Part shown: piece after piece, positions 44,099-55,869 of the stretch
How the letters are laid out: each line of letters opens with the position of its first letter
Numbering within the stretch: the stretch's first letter is position 1
Assembly (NCBI GenBank): GCA_031761405.1
Contig: JASEVX010000005.1
Location: 5,167,724-5,231,723, forward strand
DNA from: Serripes groenlandicus
Taxonomy: Eukaryota > Mollusca > Bivalvia > Cardiida > Cardiidae
DNA length: 64,000 nt
Direction of reading: 5' to 3'
The notes under the pieces: generated by a model
What the model was told of the DNA's origin: nothing
The model's input: the letters and a program-made list of their open reading frames with translations, nothing else
Databases searched by the model: none
Position numbers and translations under genes: made by a program

Positions 44099-45866
44099 CT
44101 TATTACATCTTCGTTATTTCATCTTCTTTATAACATCTTCGTTAGAACATCTTCGTTCGTTATTACATCTTCGTTAGAACATCTTCGTTCGTTATTACAT
44201 CTTCGTTATTACATCTTCGTTATTTCATCTTCGTTATAACATATTCGTTAGAACATCTTCGTTCGTTATTACATCTTCGTTCGTTATTACATCTTCGTTC
44301 GTTAGTACATCTTCGTTATTACATCTTCGTTAGTACATCTTCGTTATTACATCTTCGTTATTACATCTTGGTTAGTACATATTCGTTATTACATCTTCGC
44401 TATTACATCTTCGTTATTACATATTCGTTATTACATCTTCGTTAGTACATCTTCGTTATTACATCTTCGTTATTACTTCTTCGCTATTACATCTTCGTTA
44501 TTACATCTTCGTTATTACATCTTCGTTATTACATCTTCGTTATTACATCTTCGTTATTACATCTTCGTTAGTACATCTTCGTTATTACATCTTGGTTAGT
44601 ACATCTTCGTTATTACATCTTCGTTATTACATCTACATACATCTTCGTTATTACATCTTCGTTATTACATATTCGTTATTACATCTTCGTTATTACATCT
44701 ACATACATCTTCGTTATTACATCTTCGCTATTACATCTTCGTTATTACATCTTCGTTATTACATCTTCGTTATTACATCTTCGTTAGTACATCTTCGTTA
44801 ATACATCTTCGTTATTACATCTTCGTTAGTACATCTTCGTTATTACATCTTCGTTATTAGATCTACATACATCTTCGTTATTACATCTACATACATCTTC
44901 GTTATTACATCTTCGTTATTTCATCTTCGTTATTACATCTTCGTTATTACATCTTCGTTATTACATCTTCGTTATTACATATACATACATCTTCGTTATT
45001 ACATCTTCGTTATTACATCTTCGTTATTACATCTTCGTTATTACATCTTCGTTAGTACATATTCGTTATTACATATTCGTTAGTACATCTTCGTTATTAC
45101 ATCTTCGTTATTACATCTTCGTTAGTACATCTTCGTTAGTACATCTTCGTTAGTACATCCTCGTTATTACATCTTCGTTATAACATCTTCGTTATTACAT
45201 CTTCGTTAGTACATCTTCGTTATTACATCTTCGTTATTACATATTCGTTAGTACATCTTCGTTATTACATCTTCGTTATTACATCTTCGTTAGTACATCT
45301 TCGTTATTACATCTTCGTTATCTTCGTTAGTACATCTTCGTTATTACATCTTCGTTATTACATCTTCGTTAGTACATCTTCGTTATTACATCTTCGTTAT
45401 TACATCTTCGTTAGTACATCTTCGTTATTACATCTTCGTTATTACATCTTCGTTATTACATCTTCGTTAGTACATATTCGTTATTACATCTTCGTTATTA
45501 CATCTTCGTTAGTACATCTTCGTTAGTACATCTTCGTTATTACATCTTCGTTATTACATCTTCGTTAGTACATATTCGTTATTACATCTTCTTTATTACA
45601 TCTTCGTTAGTACATCTTCGTTATTACATCTTCGTTATTATATCTTCGTTATTACATCTTCGTTAGTACATCTTCGTTATTACATATTCGTTATTACATC
45701 TTCGTTATTACATATTCGTTAGTACATCTTCGTTATTACATCTTCGTTATTACATCTTCGTTATTACATCTTCGTTAGTACATCTTCGTTATTACATCTT
45801 CGTTTTTACATCTTCGTTATTACATCTTCGTTATTACATCTTCGTTATTCTTCTTTATTACATCTT
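44099..45866. repeat. 14-bp minisatellite, about 125 copies
   Basis: The unit ACATCTTCGTTATT repeats with variants TTAG, GCTA and ATATTCG. Some units are 8-18 bp. Variant units such as GTACATCTTCGTT recur every few copies, giving short higher-order groups. Confidence 0.97.
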
Positions 45867-46043
45867 CGCTATTCTGGTAGCGTCACATTTCAGTGGGACA
45901 ACAGTTCTAGGTACAGTGAAGGTGCAGGCACATACTCGAATGCATATGCAACGAGATCCGTGTCGCCAGATGCTTTTCATGTATCCATAAAACGCTTTCT
46001 TTTAGCACTAACTCATCATCAACAAGATCCATAAAGCGCTTCC

Positions 46044-46250
46044 TTAACCCTTTCCCACTTGCAGACGAATTTAGACGACTTTTGAAAACATTGCTGCAAA
46101 AGGAGAAATTGCTCATGATGAGCAATTTCCCCTTTTGCCACAATGTTTTCGACTCTATTTAATGATTAAACTCTCATTTATGGAGATATTTCATATTTTG
46201 CCAATATGTTTTCGAAGTCGTCTGCTGCAGACTTATTGCATATGGGTTAA
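46044..46250. mobile_element. TTAA-type MITE family 1
   Basis: TTAACCCTTTCCCACTTGC to CATATGGGTTAA, with a perfect central hairpin GAAATTGCTCATGATGAGC. Confidence 0.85.
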
Positions 46251-46253
46251 GCA

Positions 46254-46484
46254 TTAACTCTTTCCGACACACGACAAATCTGCGGCAGACGACTTTCAAC
46301 ACATCGAAATAAAAACAAATAGAACATCTCTATAAATGAAAGTATAAACATTGTATAGAGTTGAACAACATCGTGACAAAATGATAAATTGATTTTCAGG
46401 GTCAATTTCTCCTTTTCCCACAATGTTTTCAAAAGTCGTATGCTGCAGATGCGTCAAAAACGTGCGTGCAAGTTGCAAAGGTAT
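46254..46484. mobile_element. TTAA-type MITE family 1, back to back with previous copy
   Basis: TTAACTCTTTCCGACACACG, CTGCGGCAGACGACTTTC, and right arm AAAAGTCGTATGCTGCAGATG. The right terminus is decayed. Only three bases separate it from the preceding copy. Confidence 0.8.
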
Positions 46485-46650
46485 AAATAACAATATTCGA
46501 TATAATCGACAAAATGCAGATTTTTCTGGGAAAAGCCACACAGCTAATTGATTAAAGTTCTTGCCTCGATTTATAGTTAATATAATTGACTTTTTATTAA
46601 CGTGTATTTAAGTAGAACTCACAAAACTCAGTGAAGACCGTAGTCGTTCT

Positions 46651-46808
46651 CAACCCGTTCCCTCATACGACAATTCTACCACAGACGACTTTGAACATAT
46701 TTTGTCCAAAAATAGAAAATCTCTATAATTGAATTGATCTATATCTAAAAGTGGAAAAACATTGTTTTCAAAAGCAGAGGCGTCAGAAAGCGTCTATATG
46801 AGGGTTAA
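46651..46808. mobile_element. TTAA-type MITE family 1, internally deleted
   Basis: CAACCCGTTCCCTCATACG to TATATGAGGGTTAA, with the central hairpin and right CGTCTGCTG block missing. Confidence 0.75.
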
Positions 46809-46990
46809 TGTTGAAGTGGGTGTTTTGTTGAACGACACAATCTCAGCCTTCATACGCCCGTCTTGACTGAATATATAAAATGGATACATGTATGAGTTAT
46901 CCTCGTCTCCCTTTTTGATCATCATGATTTTATCTTTAAGACTTCTTTTTTAATTAATTTTATAATGTGTCTAATACTCCATCGCTTAAT

Positions 46991-47221
46991 CAACCCTTTC
47001 CCTCATGTAGACGCTTTCTGACCTCTCTGCAGCAGACAGCTTTTTGAAAACATAGTGACAAAAGAAGAAATTGCTCAAAACGAGAAATTTCTACTTTTGC
47101 CACAATGTTTTCCACTTTTAGTCATAGATTATCCACCCAATTATAGAGATTTTCTTTTTTTTTTGAGAAAATATGTTCAAAGTCGTCTGCTGCAGAAGTG
47201 TCGTATGAGGGAACGGGTTAA
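46991..47221. mobile_element. TTAA-type MITE family 1, opposite orientation
   Basis: AACCCTTTCCCTCATGTAG, ACCTCTCTGCAGCAGACAGC, central GAAATTGCTCAAAACGAG, and right end GTCGTATGAGGGAACGGG. Confidence 0.85.
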
Positions 47222-47608
47222 GATCGAATCTCCGTCCTTCCTGATTAACCATTTCACTTATACAAACGCTATTAGACGCCTTAGGGACCATATTGTCCCC
47301 ATAGATCAATATACTGACAATGAGTGTTGGAGAAGCAGATAATATTTCGCAGCTTCTGCAGAAGACACATGTTGAAAAAAACATTATGGGAAAATGGGAT
47401 ATCTGATAATTAAAACTACCACTCTCATTTAGGAAGATTTCTACTTTTTTACCCGATAATTGCAATTTAGAGCAGTCTAAGAATTCATATCAGGTTTCAG
47501 GTAAGACAAAACCGGAATTTCAAACTCTGGTGGCAAAGACCGGCTTCTTATCAGTCTCCACACTCAGTGCCTGCCATGCACATCATAAACAACCGGGTTC
47601 TGACCTGT
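47222..47608. other. Spacer between MITEs, nothing recognised
   Basis: No gene or repeat family seen. Confidence 0.5.
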
Positions 47609-47837
47609 TTAACCATTCCCTCATATAGACGATTTCTGACACCTCTGTAGCAGACATCTTTTTGAAAACATAGTGACAAAAGAAGAAATTGCTCAAAACG
47701 AGCAATTTCTCCTTTTGTCACAATGTTTTCTACTTTTAGTCATAGGTAATCCAATCAATTATAGAGATATTCTATTTTTTGACAAAATATGTTCAAAGTC
47801 GTCTGCTGCAGAATTGTTGTATGAGGGAAAGGGTTAA
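47609..47837. mobile_element. TTAA-type MITE family 1, opposite orientation
   Basis: TTAACCATTCCCTCATATAG to GTATGAGGGAAAGGGTTAA, with TTAA flanks intact on both sides. The central palindrome GAAATTGCTCAAAACGAGC is complete. Confidence 0.9.
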
Positions 47838-48497
47838 AGCACGGGCACCACTTCCCCGGATAGAAAGTGTTCAATCATAAATCGTCTATATTTGAGATAC
47901 AGTAGACAATACTTTCAAATGTCGTCTGCTGTGCGGGAGGCGATAAAAGTCCTCTGTATAACCTTCTTTCTTAATGAGGTAAGGGAGCTCTTAGGCTGAA
48001 ATCGTAGAAAGGCGAGTAGGGACCGGATCAGAGAACTTCGATTGAACGCGGGCACGTGTGTGACATATATTTTCTAATTTGTCATTCTATATTTCAAGTA
48101 AAATCGATAAATTACGAGGACGGGGAAAGGAGATATTAGGTTACATCACAAAAGGGATCCGTAATTACCGAATGATTTCGACGTAATGAATCAAATATGA
48201 ACCGTTATACCGCGACACGTTCTAGACTAAGATAAGCCAGCACTTTCGTCCTGTCCAATCTTGGTCTATATTCAAGAAGGTACATATTACATAAAAAAAA
48301 GAAAAACACTTTTCGAGAACTACCACCAACAGAGGTTTCAAATAATAAAACTATTGGCATAAAAACCTAACTGTCATAATCATGTCTATGGTCTCCTTTC
48401 AGCAGATGATAAATCAATCCGCGACAATGGTAATCGATAAACAGAGGGGCGTGGTGGGCGAAAAGAGCCATTGCTTAGTCTCCGGTACGATATCGTA
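47838..48497. other. Spacer between MITEs, no supported gene
   Basis: A stray fragment TTTCAAATGTCGTCTGCTG near 47912 resembles the MITE arm. The rest has no recognised feature. Confidence 0.5.
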
Positions 48498-48728
48498 TTA
48501 ACCCTTTCCCTCATATAGACGATTTCTGAGGCCTCTGCAGCAGACGGCTTTTTGAAAACATAGTGACAAAAGTAGAAATTGCTCAAAACGAGCAATTTCT
48601 CCTTTTGCCACAATGTTTTTCCACTTTTAGTCATAGGTTATCCATTCAATTATCGAGATTTTCCATTTTTTGACAAAATATGTTCAAAGTCGTCTGTTGC
48701 AGAATTGTCGTACGAGGGAAAGGTTTAA
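48498..48728. mobile_element. TTAA-type MITE family 1, opposite orientation
   Basis: TTAACCCTTTCCCTCATATAG to GTACGAGGGAAAGGTTTAA, with central GAAATTGCTCAAAACGAGC. Very similar to the copy at 47609. Confidence 0.9.
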
Positions 48729-49135
48729 TCTGATTTAGCGTAAAACAACTGCGCTATACTTGTAGAATATCATCAGACGCTACACATAAGTCTTCATTGT
48801 GCGGATAGTGAGGGCTTTGATGAAACTATTCTGTAGAATCCTGTTCGAACATGCAATAAGACCCTTTTTCGCCCGACACGCTTCGTATCCAATTTGTAGA
48901 GAGAAATACGAGGATAAAGAATACTGGGGCATGTCCATGACTCGAATGCTCAATAAATCGGACAGTGACCTATTATTTGTGTTGCTAGGAGACGACCAAT
49001 CATAGAAGCCTGTCAGATACTTCAATTTCCCTTGCTAATTGTATAGTAAGGGAACTTGATGTACATTATTGTTTGGGATCTATAGTTGATTGTTGTTATT
49101 AATTTGCTTCACATTTTCTACAATACAGAGGCCTG
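48729..49135. other. Spacer, no supported gene
   Basis: Open frames on both strands at 48780-49025 overlap each other and have no recognisable domain. Confidence 0.45.
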
Positions 49136-49392
49136 AACCTTTTCCCACATACATCAAATATGCTTGCAGCAAACGACTTTGAAAACATGTTTGCAAAGGT
49201 ATAAAAAATATTTGTAAATTAAAGTAAAATAAATATTTGTAAATGAAAGTATACTATTTGAATAGAGTTGAGATCATTGTGACAAAGGTAGACATTTGCT
49301 CATGATGAGCTATTTCTTCTTTTGCCACAATGTTTTCAAAAGTCGTCCGCTATAGAAACGTCAGAATGAGACTATATGTGGGAAAGGGTTGA
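49136..49392. mobile_element. TTAA-type MITE family 1 with small internal duplication
   Basis: AACCTTTTCCCACATACATC to TATATGTGGGAAAGGGTTG. An AATATTTGTAAAT-AAAGTA segment is duplicated near 49208-49250, and the core is TTTGCTCATGATGAGC. Confidence 0.8.
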
Positions 49393-49654
49393 AAACATCA
49401 GTAGCTGTGTCATTCAATAATGATGACAATTTTGAAAAAGAGGATATTTCTGCTTTTTTCTGAATGTTTTGAAATATTTCAATTTTGCCTTCTTCAAAGC
49501 AGAGGAGATTCCATATACTAAGTAAATCGTTGAATTTCAAAGCCTTGAAAATATCATAGAAACATATCATGTTTTTTAATGAGTTGAACATATTGTGTTT
49601 TTTCAACGATGTTTCAAATTGACTTTATCTGCTCCACAGACGCCAATTATCGAC

Positions 49655-52600
49655 TGGACCAGGGAAATAGTCCCCATGTATACAGACTGTATAGACTATT
49701 AAGTATTTATCGATGCTGATAAGGGAAATAGTCCCCATGTATACAGACTACTAAGTACTAAGTAGTTATCGATGCTGATAAAGAAAACAGTCCCCATGTA
49801 TACATACTGAATAGACTACTAAGTAGTTATCGATACTGATAAGGGAAATAGTCCCCATGTATACAGACTGTATAGACTATTAAGTATTTATCGATGCTGA
49901 TAAGGGAAATAGTCCCCATGTATACAGACTACTAAGTACTAAGTAGTTATCGATGCTGATAAAGAAAACAGTCCCCATGTATACATACTGAATAGACTAC
50001 TAAGTAGTTATCGATACTGATAAGGGAAATAGTCCCCATGTATACAGACTGTATAGTCTACTAAGTATTTATCGATGCTAATAAAGGAAACAGTCCCCAT
50101 GTATACATACTGAATAGACTACTATGTATATATCGATGCTGATAAGGGAAATAGTTCCCATGTATACAGACTGTATAGTCTACTATGCTGATAAAGGAAA
50201 CAGTCCCCATGTATACATACTGAATAGACTACTAAGTATTTATCGATGCTGATAAAGGAAATAGTCCCCATGTATACAGACTGTATAGTCTACTAAGTAT
50301 TTATCGATGCTGATAAGGGAAATAGTTCCCATGTATACAGACTGTATAGTCTACTAAGTATTTATCGATGCTGATAAAGGAAACAGTCCCCATGTGTACA
50401 TGCTGAATAGACTACTAAGTATTTATCGATGCTGATAAAGGAAACAGTCCCCATGTATACATACTGAATAGACTACTAAGTATTTATCGATGCTGATAAG
50501 AGAAATAGTTCCCATGTATACAGACTGTATAGTCTACTAAGTATTTATCGATGCTGATAAAGGAAACAGTCCCCATGTATACATACTGAATAGACTACTA
50601 AGTATTTATCGATGCTGATAAAGGAAATAGTCCCCATGTATACAGACTGTATAGTCTACTAAGTATTTATCGATGCTGATAAGGGAAATAGTTCCCATGT
50701 ATACAGACTGTATAGTCTACTAAGTATTTATCGATGCTGATAAAGGAAACAGTCCCCATGTGTACATACTGAATAGACTACTAAGTATTTATCGATGCTG
50801 ATAAAGGAAACAGTCCCCATGTATACATACTGAATAGACTACTAAGTATTTATCGATGCTGATAAGGGAAATAGTTCCCATGTATACAGACTGTATAGTC
50901 TACTAAGTATTTATCGATGCTGATAAAGGAAACAGTCCCCATGTGTACATACTGAATAGACTACTAAGTATTTATCGATGCTGATAAAGGAAACAGTCCC
51001 CATGTATACATACTGAATAGACTACTAAGTATTTATCGATGCTGATAAGAGAAATAGTTCCCATGTATACAGACTGTATAGTCTACTAAGTATTTATCGA
51101 TGCTGATAAAGGAAACAGTCCCCATGTATACATACTGAATAGACTACTAAGTATTTATCGATACTGGTAAGGGAAATAGTCCCCATGTATACAGACTGTA
51201 TAGTCTACTAAGTATTTATCGATGCTGATAAAGGAAACAGTCCCCATGTATACATACTGAATAGACTACTAAGTATTTATCGATACTGATAAGGGAAATA
51301 GTCCCCATGTATACAGACTGTATAGTCTACTAAGTATTTATCGATGCTGATAAAGGAAACAGTCCCCATGTATACATACTGAACAGACTACTAAGTATTT
51401 ATTGATACTGATAAGAGAAATAGTCCCCATGTATACAGACTGTATAGTCTACTAAGTATTTATCGATACTGATAAAGGAAATAGTCCCCATGTATACATA
51501 ATGAATAGATTACTAAGTATTTGTCGATGCTGATAAGGGAAATAGTCCCCATTTATACATACTGAATAGACTACTAAGTATTTATCGATGCTTATAAGGA
51601 AAATAGTCCCCATGTATACAGACTGTATAGTCTACTAAGTATTTATCGATGCTGATAAAGGAAACAGTCCCCATGTATACATACTGAATAGACTACTAAG
51701 TATTTATCGATGCTTATAAGGAAAATAGTCCCCATGTATACATACTGTATAGTCTACTAAGTATTTATCGATGCTGATAAAGGAAACAATCCCCATGTAT
51801 ACATACTGAATAGACTACTAAGTATTTATCGATACTGATAAGGGAAATGGTCCCCATGTATACAGACTGTATAGTCTACTAAGTATTTATCGATACTGAT
51901 AAAGGAAATAGTCCCCATGTATACATAATGAATAGATTACTAAGTATTTATCGATGCTGATAAGGGAAATAGTCCCCATTTATACATACTGAATAGACTA
52001 CTAAGTATTTATCGATGCTTATAAGGAAAATAGTCCCCATGTATACAGACTGTATAGTCTACTAAGTATTTATCGATGCTGATAAAGGAAACAGTCCCCA
52101 TGTATACATACTGAATAGACTACTAAGTATTTATCGATGCTTATAAGGAAAATAGTCCCCATGTATACATACTGTATAGTCTACTAAGTATTTATCGATG
52201 CTGATAAAGGAAACAGTCCCCATGTATACATACTGAATAGACTACTAAGTATTTATCGATACTGATAAGGGAAATGGTCCCCATGTATACAGACTGTATA
52301 GTCTACTAAGTATTTATCGATACTGATAAGGGAAACAGTCCCCATGTATACAGACTGTATAGTCTACTAAGTATGTATCGATGCAGATAAGGGAACTAGT
52401 CCCCTATGTATACAGACTGTATAGTCTACTAAGTATTTATCGATGATGATAAGGAAAACAGTCCCCATGTATACAGACTGTATAGTCTACTAAGTATTTA
52501 TCGATGCTGATAAGGGAAATGGTCCCCATGTATACAGACTGTATAGTCTACTAAGTATTTATCGATGCTGATAAGGGAAACAGTCCCCATGCATACAGAC

Positions 52601-52697
52601 TGTATAGTCTACTAAGTATGTATCGATGCCGATAAGGGAACTAGTCCCCATGTATACAGACTGTATAGTCCATAAGCATGTATCGATGCTGATAAGC
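49655..52697. repeat. 61/62-bp satellite, about 49 copies, dimeric
   Basis: Two monomer types alternate. One has GGAAACAGTCCCCATGTATAC and ACTGAATAGACTACTAAG; the other has GGGAAATAGTCCCCATG and GACTGTATAGTCTACTAAG. The GACTGTATAGTC word is a 12-bp palindrome present only in the second type. Several dimers occur in long near-identical blocks, and the last about six units are all of the second type. Confidence 0.97.
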
Positions 52698-52761
52698 CGA
52701 CATTGTAGTTCAATATTAGCGAGTACATATGTTTTCTCATTTGGTATAGCCGGCGATTGTT

Positions 52762-52866
52762 GAACCCTTTCCCACATATAGACGCTTTCTGGCGCATCTG
52801 CATCAGACTACTATTGAAAAACGACCAATTTCATCTTTATACACAATGTTTTCAACTCTATTCTGT
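52762..52866. mobile_element. TTAA-type MITE family 1, partial
   Basis: AACCCTTTCCCACATATAG, then GACGCTTTCTGGCGCATCTG and CACAATGTTTTCAACTCTATT. The second arm is absent. Confidence 0.65.
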
Positions 52867-53116
52867 GAACATAGTTTGATTTCTAGGGATTTTTCTAGAT
52901 ATTATCAACGTTATCTACATTAAAATTGTTATAAATAGGAAAGGTCTTAAACAAAAAAAAACAGCATTAAACTTCTGATAAAAAAAAGATAAATTAAAAC
53001 TTCACGTATGTTTTAAAATGTACTCGAAACTGTAACCCTAAATAATTCAGATGTACTTATTTGCTAAGATGGTATAATTCAAGGTGAACTGTTAAATACT
53101 CGATATGAATGATATA

Positions 53117-53380
53117 TGAGCCATCCCGCGAGAAGACCAACAGTATGGCCTCTGCGTAATGTATTTATCCAGATCATCCTGCACAGTCCGCGCAGGCTAA
53201 TCCGGGTCGACACATTCCGTCTCAGGGGGATAGAGGTATAGAATAATGATTCCTGAAACAGAAAATCCACAGGAGGCGAAAAGTGTCTATCCGGGTTAGC
53301 CTGCGCGGCATGCTTAGGCTGATCCGGGTCGATACTTTACACAGAGTCTACAATGTTGGTTTTCTCGCGGCGCGTCTCAT
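53117..53380. mobile_element. GAGCCGT foldback element
   Basis: TGAGCCATCCCGCGAGAAGA to TTTTCTCGCGGCGCGTCTCA, with CTCAGGGGGATAGAGGTATA and GCGCGGCATGCTTAGGC. Full length. Confidence 0.85.
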
Positions 53381-53666
53381 ATTTTCTTACAATTACAAAC
53401 ACATTCATTATTTATAATGTTTGACAAGCGAGAGAAACTGATGCCACACTGACCTACATTCGACAAATAGGTCAAATGATATACGAGTTATGGCGTCATT
53501 ATTTAAATCATTATGTCCAGAGAAAATTTCGTATACGCTGAACGTATTCAAATTGCACGAATACATCGAGCACTAATTAGGACAATCTGAATCTACCCCG
53601 GATGTATGTTTTAACCGTTTATATACACTTTAAGACATTTCTAACCGTCCCCTTCCTAGAAACACC
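53381..53666. other. Spacer, nothing recognised
   Basis: AT-rich sequence with no open frame or repeat of note. Confidence 0.5.
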
Positions 53667-53894
53667 TTAACCCTTTCCCACATACAACAATTCTGCAGCA
53701 GACGACTTTCAAATGTTATTGATAAAAACATGAAAAATCTCAATAAATCGGAGTTTTACTATTAAATACCGTTGAAAACATTGTGGCAAAGGTAGAAATT
53801 GCTTGTTTTGAGCAATTTCTTCTTTTGTCACAATGTTTTCAAAAGGCGTATGCAACATATGCGACAAAAGCGTCTACAATTGGAAAAGGGTTAA
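53667..53894. mobile_element. TTAA-type MITE family 1
   Basis: TTAACCCTTTCCCACATACA to AATTGGAAAAGGGTTAA, with CTGCAGCAGACGACTTTC and central GAAATTGCTTGTTTTGAGC. Confidence 0.9.
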
Positions 53895-54132
53895 GAAAAT
53901 AATTCATCTTCTGGAAAACTGTAGGTTAAGTTTCGAAACACATTGTAGAAAAGGGATACTTTCTTGGTGTTATGCAATATCGTCTTTGCGACATATTACT
54001 TAATCATAATTAATCGTCTAGATCCCCGGATGTTATATGTAATAAGGGAAACGCCCACTTCAACATCCAGTCATAGTTAACAGATTTAATGGGTGTTTTG
54101 TCTGAGCTTCAAACGATAGTTGATCGCTTAAT

Positions 54133-54276
54133 CAAGTCGATATTCCGGTATCTATTACTGCAGGTCGATATAACGGTATTTTTAATTGCAAGTCGATATA
54201 CCGGTATTTATAATTGCAAGTCGATATACCGGTATCTATAATGGCAAGTCGATATACCGGTATCTATAATGGCAAG
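54133..54276. repeat. 28-bp tandem repeat, five copies
   Basis: CAAGTCGATATACCGGTATC plus TATAATGG. The unit contains the near-palindrome GATATACCGGTATC. The flanking open frame at 54214-54546 partly overlaps the array and shows no known domain. Confidence 0.95.
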
Positions 54277-54597
54277 TGTCCGATTCAATTACCCTATTCA
54301 CGCATATACTTGCCAAGTTGTATCGTTCAATATCCATTTGTCTTGCAATGTTTTCTAAATTTCGTAGACGGTCAATGTTCAGGTTGTATGGGACGTTCTG
54401 TAACTGAGATGTCGTCGATATTTATGAATAAAAAAAATGAAACAGTAAAAGTGGCCGATATATCTATACATGTTAAAACGAGTGTTCATCGATTATATCA
54501 TAATATCGCACGCATTATACGTGCATGTGTATTACTGAGGACATAGTTACTGGGTCGATAAGTGATACGGTTACCGGAAAGAATCTCTGCGATCGAG

Positions 54598-54825
54598 TTA
54601 ACCCTTCCCTCATATAGACGCTTTCTGACGCCTCTGAAGCAGACGGCTTTTTGAAAACATAGTGACAAAAGAAGAAATTGCACAAAACGTGCAATTTCTC
54701 CTTTTGTCACAAGTTTTCCACTTTTAGTCATAGGTTATCCATTCAATTATGGAGATTTTTTATGTTTTGACAAAATATGTTCAAAGTCGTCTGCTGCAGA
54801 ATCGTCGTATGAGGGAAAGGGTTAA
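54598..54825. mobile_element. TTAA-type MITE family 1, opposite orientation
   Basis: TTAACCCTTCCCTCATATAG to GTATGAGGGAAAGGGTTAA, with central GAAATTGCACAAAACGTGC. Confidence 0.9.
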
Positions 54826-54968
54826 AGGACGGCTTTTTGAAAACATAGTGACAAAAGAAGAAATTGCACAAAACGTGCAATTTCTCCTTTTGCCACAATG
54901 TTTTTCCACTTTTTGTCATACGTTCAAAGTCGTCTGCTGCAGAATCGTCGTATGAGGGAAAGGGTTAA
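54826..54968. mobile_element. TTAA-type MITE family 1, partial tandem copy
   Basis: Starts directly inside the arm (GGACGGCTTTTTGAAAACAT) right after the previous copy, repeats its core, and ends GAGGGAAAGGGTTAA. The left terminus is missing, so it looks like a partial tandem duplication of its neighbour. Confidence 0.85.
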
Positions 54969-55180
54969 TTGATGGGATAACCGCGTCACACAATAACAAG
55001 GACTTGATTCAACATCGTACGGTGAAGACTCGGACATTTCCAAGTCTCACGAGAACATTCAGTGGCTGCCTGTTTATCACATAGCCCCTGATGTATATTC
55101 CGTCCGAAAGCGGAGTTTATTTCAGGCAATGTCTGGAAATAGAAATGTACATTTGTCATGCTTACAGCAGTGTCTGGGTC

Positions 55181-55345
55181 AACCCTTTCCCACATTAACA
55201 TCACATACACATTAACATCACGTTGTGCACCTTGAAGCGATTAACCCTTTCCCACATACACATTAACATCACGTTGTGCACCTTGAAGCGATTAACCCTT
55301 TCCCACATACACATTAACATCACGTTGTGCACCTTGAAGCGATAC
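55181..55345. repeat. 51-bp tandem repeat containing a MITE terminus
   Basis: TTAACCCTTTCCCACATACA followed by TAACATCACGTTGTGCACCT and TGAAGCGA recurs at 55243 and 55294 with a first variant at 55181. Each unit carries one MITE family 1 end but no second arm. Confidence 0.9.
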
Positions 55346-55388
55346 TGATACGGAGACACGAAAAGACCCCCACGACTCAGTAAGTATT

Positions 55389-55651
55389 TGAGCCGTTCCA
55401 CGAGAATATAAACATAATTGACTCTGCGTAATGTATCAACCCATATCAGCCTGCGTAAACCGCGCAGACTAATTCGGACCGACACATTCCGTCTCAGGGG
55501 GATAGAGGTATAGAGTAATGATTCCTGAAACAGAAAATCCACAGGTGGCGAAAAGTGTCTGTCCGGGCTAGCCTGCGGGGCATGCTTAGGCTGATCCGGG
55601 TCGATACTTTACGCCGAGTCCATAACGTTGATGTTCTCGTGGAACGGCTCA
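55389..55651. mobile_element. GAGCCGT foldback element
   Basis: TGAGCCGTTCCACGAGAATA to TGTTCTCGTGGAACGGCTCA. Terminal inverted repeats are very well preserved, with the internal landmarks in order. Confidence 0.9.
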
Positions 55652-55665
55652 TTTTACAACATTGA

Positions 55666-55795
55666 CTATACCCAAAGATACCCTAAATCACATATACCCA
55701 AAGAGATGCACAATTAAATATACCCAAAGAAATGTAAAATCAAATATACCCAAAGAGATGCTTAATTGAATATATCTAAAGATATGCAATGTCGA
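55666..55795. repeat. 26-bp tandem repeat, five copies
   Basis: ATATACCCAAAGAGATGC recurs at 55692, 55718, 55744 and 55770, with a partial first unit. Confidence 0.9.
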
Positions 55796-55869
55796 AACGA
55801 TTAAAACTATACTTATAAGATCTTGTTTATCTGACAAATGTTAAAAAAAATAGTCGTCTACAACGGACG

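Noticed and set aside
54214..54546. 110-residue open frame
   Set aside because: The first part translates the 28-bp repeat and the rest has no recognisable domain.
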